A DNA stretch of 34,441 bases from Comamonadaceae bacterium (GTDB taxonomy: Bacteria > Pseudomonadota > Gammaproteobacteria > Burkholderiales > Burkholderiaceae_C): the NCBI GenBank assembly GCA_947381325.1, contig CANCUP010000013.1:1-34441 (forward strand), read 5' to 3'. The translations under genes were made by a program, and so were the position numbers. Positions 7,117 to 13,701 of the stretch are shown piece by piece (position 1 is the first letter of the stretch; every line of letters starts with the position of its first letter). Under the pieces are notes generated by a model, which saw only the letters and a program-made list of their open reading frames with translations, did no database searches and was not told the DNA's origin.

Positions 7117-7562
7117 AAAGTTCCAAACACATGGCGGGTTGGAGTCGTGCCACGTGGCGTTGGATGGTGGCGGCCATGCTGGGCATGTGGGGCAGTGGGG
7201 TGGTGCTGTTGGGTTGGCCTGCGGACGCGCTGATGACGCTCGACGAGTGGCAACAAGACATCCGTCATGGCGCTGTGGTGGTGCACGGTGTGGTGACTTG
7301 GCTGATGTGCGTGTTGTGTGGTCGTGGGCTGTGGCCGCATCTGCGGCTCATTTGGCAGCGTCGCGAGGCTCTGGCGCACTGGGCCTGGGGCTTGGTCAGC
7401 TGGGTGGCTTTGTGCTGTGTGGCGGCAGCAGGGTTGTTGTTGCTGTATGGTCCGGCACGTCTGCACGACAGTGTTTCTGAGCTGCACGGCTGGTTGGGGC
7501 TCGCTTTGCCTGCGCTCTTGCTGGGGCATGTCTGGCGACGTTGGCTGCCCTCACGCGCGTGA
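7113..7562 (+). CDS. Four-helix membrane protein, possible b-type cytochrome
   Basis: 149 residues from an ATG overlapping the apbE stop. Four hydrophobic segments are apparent at about 17-35, 52-72, 89-112 and 122-143. Histidines lie in or at the ends of helices: H52 and H58 (helix 2), H89 (start of helix 3), H125 and H139 (helix 4, 'ELHGWLGL' and 'LLGHVWRRW'). This layout resembles small cytochrome b561/DUF4405-like proteins that pass electrons from membrane quinol to periplasmic carriers. No named domain can be assigned with certainty. Next to an FMN carrier and ApbE it is the obvious electron donor or acceptor in the inner membrane (inference). Its last 12 bases overlap the convergent P-type ATPase gene. 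Confidence 0.72.
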   Translation: MKSSKHMAGWSRATWRWMVAAMLGMWGSGVVLLGWPADALMTLDEWQQDIRHGAVVVHGVVTWLMCVLCGRGLWPHLRLIWQRREALAHWAWGLVSWVALCCVAAAGLLLLYGPARLHDSVSELHGWLGLALPALLLGHVWRRWLPSRA

Positions 7563-10118
7563 GAGGGTGCGGCGCGACCACCACGCGTAAAACGCACGCT
7601 TGGCCAACTCCACCATGCACAAATAAGCCAGCACCATGGCTGCCAACACGCCATAGAAGAACGCTGGCGGCGCCACAAAGCCCAGACGCGCACCCCAAGG
7701 TGTGAGCGGTAGCGCAACGCTGATGGCCACCACCATGAGTGAGGTGATCGCCAGCGCGGGATGAGGCCGGCTCTTGAAGGGGTTGCCCCGCGTGCGGATG
7801 ACAAAAATCACCAACACCTGCGTGCACAGCGACTCCACAAACCAGCCGGTTTGAAACAGGGCCTGCTCGGCGTGCAGCACTTCAAGCAACACATAAAAGG
7901 TCAAGAAATCAAACACAGAGCTGACCGGGCCGATCACCAGCATGAAGGTGCGGATGAAGTTCAAATCCAACACACGGGGCAGGGCGGTTTCTTGCGCATC
8001 GACCTCGTCCATGGGAATCGGGACTTCAGACACGTCGTACAAAATATTGTTCAGCAAAATTTGCGTCGGCAGCATGGGCAAGAAAGGCAAAAACAAGGCA
8101 GCGCCTGCCATGCTGAACATGTTGCCAAAGTTGGAGCTGGTGCCCATCATGATGTATTTCATGATGTTGCCAAACGTGCGTCGTCCCTCCAGCACGCCGG
8201 CATGCAGCACATTCAAATCTTGTTTCAACAAAATGATATCTGCTGCGGCTTTGGCCACATCCACCGCTGAATCGACCGACAGCCCCACATCGGCAGAATG
8301 CAAAGAGGGCGCATCGTTGATGCCGTCTCCCATGTAGCCCACCACATGGCCAGAGGCTTTCAGGGCCTCAATCACCCGTTGCTTTTGTCCCGGGTTGACG
8401 CGACAAAACAAATTGGCGGTCAGAACACGCCGCTGCAAGGCAGGTTGGTCGAGTTGCTCGATCTCTTTGCCGGTCAACACGCCGGTGACCGCCAGTCCCA
8501 ATTGCGTGCACACATGCTGGGTCACCCAATGGCTGTCACCTGTGACCACCTTGATGGCCACGCCCACCCGCTGCAACTCGGCCAATGCGCTGGCCGCGCT
8601 GGCTTTGGGTGGGTCGAGAAAGGCCACAAATCCTGCCAGCACCAACTCCGATTCGTCGTTCACCCCAGCGTGTGCATGGTCTCTGGGTACTTCGCGCCAG
8701 GCAATGCCCAGCACCCGCAGGCCATCGGCCTCCAGCGCGAGGTAGCGCGCTTGAACGGCTTGCCGGGCGTTGTCGTCGAGCGTTTGTTGTGAGTCTTCGA
8801 CCTCACATGCGGTGCACAACCGCAGCATTTCTTCTGCTGCGCCCTTCACCACCAACCAGCGTTTGTGGCCATCGTCGATCAAGACCGAGACACAGCGGCG
8901 CTCAAAGTCAAACGGTATTTCATCCACCTTGGTCCATGCGCCGACGTCTTCGCGGGTAGCGGACAAAATCGCTTCGTCCAAGGGGCTTTTGAGTCCCGTC
9001 TCAAACACGCTGTTCAAGTAGGCCAAGGTCAACACATGCGCGCTGTCTTGGCCCTGCACATTGATGTGGCGCTCGAGCTGAATTTTGGCTTCGGTCAGCG
9101 TGCCTGTTTTGTCGGTGCACAGCACATCCATGGAGCCCAAATCTTGAATCGCGGTTTGCCGCTTCACAATCATTTGCAGCTTTGACAAGCGAATCGCGCC
9201 GCGTGCAAGGGTGACCGACACCACCATGGGCAGCAACTCGGGCGTCAAACCCACGGCCAAGGCCACGGCAAACAAGAACGATTCCAGCCATGGCCTGTGA
9301 AACCACGCATTGACCAACAGCACAAACAACACCATGACCACCGTCAACCACATGATCAACATGCCAAAGCGTCGCGTGCCCAATTCAAACGAAGAAGCAT
9401 GTGTGGGCTTTTGCAGACTGTCGGCGATTTCACCCATGGCCGTGGCGCCACCTGTGGCCATCACCCGCACCTTGGCGCTTCCACCCACCACCGACGAACC
9501 CATGAAGACCGCATACATGGCTTCTTGCATCTCGGTGGCTGCAGCGTTGGGCATGGGCGCATGTTTTTCAACCGGAAAGGCTTCGCCCGTCAAGAGCGAT
9601 TGATTGATAAAAAAATCACGCGCTTCCAGCACCAAGGCATCCGCAGGAATCAAGTCACCCGCTTGCAGCAGGGCTACATCGCCAGGCACCAGCTCTCGCA
9701 AGGGGATGCTCAGTGACTGGCCATCTCGCAACACCTTGGCGCGAACTGACACCGACTGACGCAGCTTGTCAGCAGCCGCGTTGGCACGAAACTCTTGAAC
9801 AAAATCAAGCGTCACACTCAGCAACACGATGCCGCTGATGATGGCAAAGTTGGTCACTTCGCCAGTCATGGCCGACACCGAACTGGCCAGCAGCAACACC
9901 ACCACCAGAGGGTTTTTGAAACGCGATGCAAAAGCGCGCACCAGCGTGTGGTGTGGGTCTGGTCGAAATACGTTGGCGCCAAAGCGGATCAGCAAGTCTG
10001 CCGCTTGTTGGCTGCTGAGCCCTTCATGGTCGAGGGTCGCTGTTTTGAGTGTGTCTGGGTTGGTCCACCACGGGCCGACTTGGGTGCTGGCGTTGGGCGC
10101 AGGTGTGTGGGCTGTCAT
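7551..10118 (-). CDS. mgtA: Magnesium-translocating P-type ATPase (MgtA/MgtB type)
   Basis: 855 residues. P-type ATPase landmarks in order: the actuator 'LTGEAFPVEK' (176-185), the 'LTPELLPMVV' membrane motif (291-300) typical of class 3B Mg2+ pumps in place of PEGL, the phosphorylation site D336-K-T-G-T (from 'CTDKTGTLTE'), 'VTGDSHWV', and the hinge 'MGDGINDAPSLHSADVG'. The C-terminal membrane part contains 'NNILYDVSEVPIPMDEVD', characteristic of MgtA/MgtB. It would import Mg2+ with the electrochemical gradient at the cost of ATP. The length is slightly below the roughly 900 of the enteric proteins. It stands alone on the minus strand, converging with and overlapping the iron operon by 12 bases. 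No Mg2+-sensing leader could be recognised in the 112 bases upstream. Confidence 0.93.
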   Translation of the reverse strand: MTAHTPAPNASTQVGPWWTNPDTLKTATLDHEGLSSQQAADLLIRFGANVFRPDPHHTLVRAFASRFKNPLVVVLLLASSVSAMTGEVTNFAIISGIVLLSVTLDFVQEFRANAAADKLRQSVSVRAKVLRDGQSLSIPLRELVPGDVALLQAGDLIPADALVLEARDFFINQSLLTGEAFPVEKHAPMPNAAATEMQEAMYAVFMGSSVVGGSAKVRVMATGGATAMGEIADSLQKPTHASSFELGTRRFGMLIMWLTVVMVLFVLLVNAWFHRPWLESFLFAVALAVGLTPELLPMVVSVTLARGAIRLSKLQMIVKRQTAIQDLGSMDVLCTDKTGTLTEAKIQLERHINVQGQDSAHVLTLAYLNSVFETGLKSPLDEAILSATREDVGAWTKVDEIPFDFERRCVSVLIDDGHKRWLVVKGAAEEMLRLCTACEVEDSQQTLDDNARQAVQARYLALEADGLRVLGIAWREVPRDHAHAGVNDESELVLAGFVAFLDPPKASAASALAELQRVGVAIKVVTGDSHWVTQHVCTQLGLAVTGVLTGKEIEQLDQPALQRRVLTANLFCRVNPGQKQRVIEALKASGHVVGYMGDGINDAPSLHSADVGLSVDSAVDVAKAAADIILLKQDLNVLHAGVLEGRRTFGNIMKYIMMGTSSNFGNMFSMAGAALFLPFLPMLPTQILLNNILYDVSEVPIPMDEVDAQETALPRVLDLNFIRTFMLVIGPVSSVFDFLTFYVLLEVLHAEQALFQTGWFVESLCTQVLVIFVIRTRGNPFKSRPHPALAITSLMVVAISVALPLTPWGARLGFVAPPAFFYGVLAAMVLAYLCMVELAKRAFYAWWSRRTLSRA

Positions 10119-10176
10119 GGTTTGAGCTTAACCAGTGCAAGCGCAGTGCGATGAAGCGTTAATTTTTTGAATGGCA

Positions 10177-10206
10177 TTCAAAATGCCGGCCTATTTCACC
10201 TACAAT
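10177..10206 (+). promoter_or_regulatory. Probable promoter of tRNA-Gly
   Basis: TTCAAA (10177-10182) and TACAAT (10201-10206) are separated by 18 bases and lie 25 bases before the tRNA. The -35 side is covered by two overlapping inverted repeats at 10167-10187. Confidence 0.5.
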
Positions 10207-10230
10207 GCCGTCTTGCAATTCAAACTGCAC

Positions 10231-10306
10231 GCGGGAATAGCTCAGTTGGTAGAGCGCAACCTTGCCAAGGTTGAGGTCGCGAGTTCGAGCCTCGTTTCCC
10301 GCTCCA
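10231..10306 (+). tRNA. tRNA-Gly (anticodon GCC)
   Basis: A complete 76-base cloverleaf. The acceptor arms GCGGGAA (10231-10237) and TTCCCGC (10296-10302) pair fully, the anticodon stem CAACC/GGTTG encloses loop TTGCCAA with anticodon GCC, the T arm contains GTTCGAG, the discriminator is T at 10303 and CCA is encoded at 10304-10306. Confidence 0.97.
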
Positions 10307-10310
10307 ATAC

Positions 10311-10343
10311 AAAAGCCCCTAGAACAGAGTTCTAGGGGCTTTT
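10311..10343. terminator. Bidirectional intrinsic terminator after tRNA-Gly
   Basis: A perfect 15-base stem (10311-10325 with 10329-10343) has a 3-base loop. It is GC-rich near the top and flanked by A and T runs, so it works on both strands: for the tRNA on plus and for the small secreted-protein gene that converges from minus. Confidence 0.93.
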
Positions 10344-10364
10344 TCTTTGGGTCTCGCGCTGGGA

Positions 10365-10745
10365 TTATTTCGGCAACTTGCCGCCACTCTTCACACATTC
10401 ATCCACCGTCTTGAATTCGGTGAACTTCTTGGTGCGTTCGTAATGGGGGCTCGACTTGTCATGGCATATGCCGGACTCCGATTTTTTCACCGGGTCGGCA
10501 GCAGGTGCGGCTGCACCTGCTGGCAGCTTGCCACCGCTTTTGACACACTCATCCAGCGACGCAAACGCCGTGAACTTCTTGGTGTTGCCAAACGAGGGAC
10601 TCGATTTGTCATGGCAAATACCAGAGTCAGACTTCTTCACCACGGGGTCAGCCGCTGGCGCGTCTTTTTTGTCGGCGGCCAAGCTGGCCGTCAGTGACAC
10701 GCCAAGCGCGCACGCTGCAAAAAATGGGAGTAATTTCTTGGACAT
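10365..10745 (-). CDS. Small secreted protein with two tandem 39-residue cysteine-containing repeats
   Basis: 126 residues. A signal peptide (1 to about 23, ending 'TASLAA') is followed by a Lys/Ala/Pro linker and two near-identical units at about 37-75 and 87-125. Each unit runs KKS-D/E-SGICHDKSSP, then an aromatic or basic segment with TKKFT, then DECVKSGGKLP. Each has two cysteines (44/67 and 94/117), which could form one disulfide per unit in the periplasm. I recognise the 'SGICHD...GGKLP' pattern as recurring in betaproteobacterial exported proteins but know no function. The gene lies 20 bases downstream of the ion-channel gene on the same strand and could be co-transcribed. It ends at a shared bidirectional terminator. 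Confidence 0.85.
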   Translation of the reverse strand: MSKKLLPFFAACALGVSLTASLAADKKDAPAADPVVKKSDSGICHDKSSPSFGNTKKFTAFASLDECVKSGGKLPAGAAAPAADPVKKSESGICHDKSSPHYERTKKFTEFKTVDECVKSGGKLPK

Positions 10746-10765
10746 GGTGGGGGTTCCAGAATGCG

Positions 10766-11797
10766 TTAAACGTTTTTGAACTTGTCTTTGATGTCTTCTT
10801 CCGACATGAGTTCAATCTCATAGGCGCGGTGCTCTGTGATCCACTTGCGATCCACCATCATGCGCAAGATGCCTTCCCGCGTTGCGGGCGTGTCCTCTGC
10901 TGCCGTGATGTGCTCGCCAAACAGCAGCACCATGATGGTTTTGCCCACAATGTTCAACAAAATACCAAACAGAACCAAGCCCATCAACATGGTGGCTGCT
11001 GCAATCACGCGCCCCCAAAAGGTGAGTGGGAACATGTCGCCATAACCGGTGGTGGTCAAGGTCACCATGCACCACCACATGGCCGCCGGAATGGAGGTGA
11101 AGAAGCGTTTGTCTTCAGGAATGGGGTTGCCACTCATGGGGTCCGTGGGCATGAACTTGGAGGCTTCGGGTGGCGCATCAGCAGGCAAGGGCGTGGCTTT
11201 GATTTGCTCATCCAACTTGGCTTGGCCATGGGCGATGGCTTCGGCAGAGTACAAGTCGCCTTCGACGTAGTACATCAAGGTGCTGGAGATCATCACCACA
11301 GAGAACAGGGCAATGAAATAAATCTTGAGGTTGGTCAGGATGGGGTTGCTGGCTTCAATCTTGTGCTCGAGTTGCTGCAATGCAATGCGTGCCATTTTGA
11401 GCACCCGCAACACCCGCACCACGCGCAAGATACGAAACACCTTGGTGCCCTGCAAGGCGGTCAAATTCAACAGACTCAAGTAGGTGGGCACGATAGAGAT
11501 CAAGTCGACCAAGCCCCAAAAGCTGAAGAAGTACTTCAGTCGGTTTGTTGAGTAATAAAGGTTGCCCAAGTAGTCAATGGTGAAAAAAATCACAGCGGTG
11601 ATCTCCACCATGTCAAACAACTTGGCATGTGTGGTGGCGTAAGGCTCGACGGTTTCGCCTGCCAAGAAGACACAAGAAACAAAAATCCAAAAATTGATGA
11701 TGGCCACCCAAGTTTTGAATGCTTGGGAGGCAGGGTTTTTGAAAATGTTGGCCCAAAGGCCTTTTTCTGCTTCAGATGGAGTGGTCGCTGTGTTCAT
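10766..11797 (-). CDS. Voltage-gated potassium channel, Kv type
   Basis: 343 residues from the ATG at 11797; a GTG 39 bases upstream would add an unlikely extension. Six membrane helices and a pore loop are visible. S1 is at about 28-46, S2 62-82, S3 90-110, and S4 118-137 with basic residues every third position (R122, R125, R128, R131, K134, R137). S5 is at about 157-178, the selectivity filter T248-T-T-G-Y-G-D254, and S6 262-292. This is the standard tetrameric voltage-sensing K+ channel of bacteria. The loop between S5 and the pore is unusually long (about 179-236), rich in Pro, Asp and Glu. A short acidic cytoplasmic tail follows S6. Confidence 0.93.
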   Translation of the reverse strand: MNTATTPSEAEKGLWANIFKNPASQAFKTWVAIINFWIFVSCVFLAGETVEPYATTHAKLFDMVEITAVIFFTIDYLGNLYYSTNRLKYFFSFWGLVDLISIVPTYLSLLNLTALQGTKVFRILRVVRVLRVLKMARIALQQLEHKIEASNPILTNLKIYFIALFSVVMISSTLMYYVEGDLYSAEAIAHGQAKLDEQIKATPLPADAPPEASKFMPTDPMSGNPIPEDKRFFTSIPAAMWWCMVTLTTTGYGDMFPLTFWGRVIAAATMLMGLVLFGILLNIVGKTIMVLLFGEHITAAEDTPATREGILRMMVDRKWITEHRAYEIELMSEEDIKDKFKNV

Positions 11798-11978
11798 GTT
11801 CTGAGTCTGAAAAAAAGTTGTTGTGCGACATTGCACAAGCCCCTTACTTTAACGATAAGAGATGACGGTCCACCTCATCACTTACGATTGGTAAATAAGT
11901 GTTATTGATGCGAAAAAAATAGGTCGACTTGTTGTCAGCGCTAAAATGGGAACAGAGTTCAGAAGACACAAAAATGCC

Positions 11979-12069
11979 GCCCGAGTGGTGAAATAGGTAG
12001 ACACAAGAGACTTAAAATCTCTCGCTTTCCGTAAGGGGCGTACCGGTTCGATTCCGGTCTCGGGCACCA
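11979..12069 (+). tRNA. tRNA-Leu (anticodon UAA)
   Basis: A class II tRNA of 91 bases. The acceptor arms GCCCGAG (11979-11985) and CTCGGGC (12059-12065) pair fully, the anticodon stem AGAGA/TCTCT encloses CTTAAAA with anticodon TAA, a long variable arm follows, the T arm contains GGTTCGATTCC, and A plus CCA is encoded at 12066-12069. No convincing promoter pair was found upstream, though TAAAAT at 11942-11947 could be a -10. Confidence 0.96.
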
Positions 12070-12104
12070 ATCGTTGACACAGGCACCAAAGAAGGAGTTT
12101 CGTC

Positions 12105-12734
12105 ATGGCACGTTACAACGCCGCGTATGAAATTCATGTGCACGGACAAGTGCCCTTGCGCACCGATGTGGGGTTGAATCAATTGCAAGAGGCCTTGCGC
12201 CCCCTGTGGCAGTACGCCGGTGCTTTGTCCCTCGAAGACGGCGCGACCAGCGCCTACCCTGAAGAACCTGGTATCCGACTCGATGCCCAAGAGCACATGT
12301 TGCAAATGTGTTGGACCGTTCCAGGTGATGACGATTTCCGCCAAAGCTTGGACGAAATGTGCATGAGCTTGAATGAGCTCACTGCCGCCGGTGCAGCCAT
12401 TGAGGTGACCTTCTACGACAATCAGTTTGAAGACGAAGAAGACCCTTCGGGCGAAGACGCCAAAGACGACTTTGTGATGCTATTTGTGGGCCCCACACCA
12501 GCTGACATCATGCAAGCTCAGCGCGACATGTTGGTCAATGATGTGATTCATTTGATGGAGCGTCACTTCGACGGCTCTGAGCTCAGCGGTGTGGTCGATG
12601 AGATCGATAAATTGTTTTCGCAGCGCTTTGACAACTTGGTCAACTCGCTCGATTTGGGCAAACCACCGCGTGGCAATGGTGGTGGCCATGGTGGTTCAGG
12701 CCATGGCGGGCGCAAGCCACGGCATTTGCACTGA
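12105..12734 (+). CDS. Conserved betaproteobacterial protein of unknown function with Gly/His-rich tail
   Basis: 209 residues. A ribosome site AAGGAG at 12092-12097 fixes the ATG at 12105, 35 bases after tRNA-Leu. The body (1-185) has no membrane segment or signal peptide and contains conserved-looking blocks such as 'YEIHVHGQVPLRTDV', 'CWTVPGDDDFRQSLDEMC' and 'AAIEVTFYDNQFEDEED'. I think it belongs to an uncharacterised family (DUF6806-like, number not certain). The end is 'GNGGGHGGSGHGGRKPRHLH', a glycine and histidine tail that could bind Ni, Zn or Cu. It may be co-transcribed with the tRNA; a strong terminator follows at once. Function unknown. Confidence 0.87.
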   Translation: MARYNAAYEIHVHGQVPLRTDVGLNQLQEALRPLWQYAGALSLEDGATSAYPEEPGIRLDAQEHMLQMCWTVPGDDDFRQSLDEMCMSLNELTAAGAAIEVTFYDNQFEDEEDPSGEDAKDDFVMLFVGPTPADIMQAQRDMLVNDVIHLMERHFDGSELSGVVDEIDKLFSQRFDNLVNSLDLGKPPRGNGGGHGGSGHGGRKPRHLH

Positions 12735-12741
12735 GCCATCC

Positions 12742-12767
12742 AAAAGGCCTCACCTGAGGCCTTTTTT
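12742..12767 (+). terminator. Intrinsic terminator
   Basis: AAGGCCTCA (12744-12752) pairs with TGAGGCCTT (12755-12763) around a tight loop and is followed by a T run to 12767. It lies 8 bases after the stop of the preceding gene. Confidence 0.92.
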
Positions 12768-12911
12768 CATCCGGGTCGCACGACAAAGACAGTGACGGCA
12801 TTCACTGAACTGTCACCTCGCTGTGTCTCAATCAAACAGCGAATTTGAAACAAACCATCACCCGCTTGATGTGTGCACGACACGCATCGGGCATTTTTGT
12901 CTGGATATTGA

Positions 12912-13667
12912 GTGGCTCATTCTTTGAATTGTGTGTTGATCATTGGCAGTGCGCCTGACGCGGTCAAGGCGAAACAGTGGGATTTGTCGGTCTTCTCCAG
13001 TTGCGTGGCCATCAACAATGCGTGGCAGGTCACCGAAGACTGGGATTACTTGATTTATCCCGAAGACTTTCCGCTTGAGCGGATGCCGCCTCAAGCGGAT
13101 CGGCCGACCAAGCAGCTGATTGATGCGGGCGATTTCGTGCCCCAGCAAAATCGCTATGGTGGATTTGTCTATGCAGGTGGCACCATGGCTTTCACCGCGG
13201 GTTATTGGGCGCTGGGGGCCTTGAAGCCTAAGGTCTTGGCTTTTTTAGGATGTGACATGGTTTATGTGGCAGAGCAGGGACAGCGCACCCACTTTTATGG
13301 TCAAGGCCGAGCTGACCCCTTGCGTCAAGACATCACCTTGCAGTCGTTAGAGGCCAAGTCGGTTCGTTTGATGGCCATGGCACAGTCACAGGCCTGCGCG
13401 GTGGTGAATTTGTCCGAATTGCCCGAGTCCAGGTTGTTGTTTCCTCGGGCCTCTATCGATGACATGTCATGGAATGAAACCGCGCATGGCGGTTGGGGCG
13501 TCCATCCATTGGATGCAACAGCCGTCCAACGCGCGTTGCAGGCAGAGAAAGACCTGGCCTACATGGTTCCGTCTGGGCGCTATTGGGAGAAAGCGCACGA
13601 GTTTGATCCAACCAAGCTCAGCGACATTGATGCCATGTGGTTGGAGGCTGCTGCGGCACCCGGTTGA
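12912..13667 (+). CDS. Unknown protein, Rossmann-like N terminus
   Basis: 251 residues from a GTG at 12912; no clear ribosome site is seen, so the start is tentative. No signal peptide or membrane span. The N terminus 'CVLIIGSAPDAV' followed by 'CVAINNAWQVTEDWDYLIYPEDF' is reminiscent of glycosyltransferase-like or MptE/DUF115-like Rossmann proteins, in which a nucleotide-binding strand is followed by an Asn-rich turn. Further blocks are 'YAGGTMAFTAGYWAL' and 'VLAFLGCDMVYV'. The C-terminal part is helical and contains a 'GGWGVHPLDATAV' segment. The gene stands alone between a terminator and the convergent fumarase gene. The resemblance is weak and no function is claimed. Confidence 0.72.
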   Translation: MAHSLNCVLIIGSAPDAVKAKQWDLSVFSSCVAINNAWQVTEDWDYLIYPEDFPLERMPPQADRPTKQLIDAGDFVPQQNRYGGFVYAGGTMAFTAGYWALGALKPKVLAFLGCDMVYVAEQGQRTHFYGQGRADPLRQDITLQSLEAKSVRLMAMAQSQACAVVNLSELPESRLLFPRASIDDMSWNETAHGGWGVHPLDATAVQRALQAEKDLAYMVPSGRYWEKAHEFDPTKLSDIDAMWLEAAAAPG

Positions 13668-13701
13668 GGATGACTGAAAAGTCGCCGCAGCCGGGGCTTG
13701 C

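Noticed and set aside
10311-10343. A long perfect hairpin that could be an attachment site next to a tRNA.
   Set aside because: The structure with flanking A and T runs is a bidirectional terminator and no integrase or second copy is present.
11797-11836. GTG start extending the K+ channel by 13 residues.
   Set aside because: The added residues are atypical and the ATG at 11797 begins the standard N terminus.
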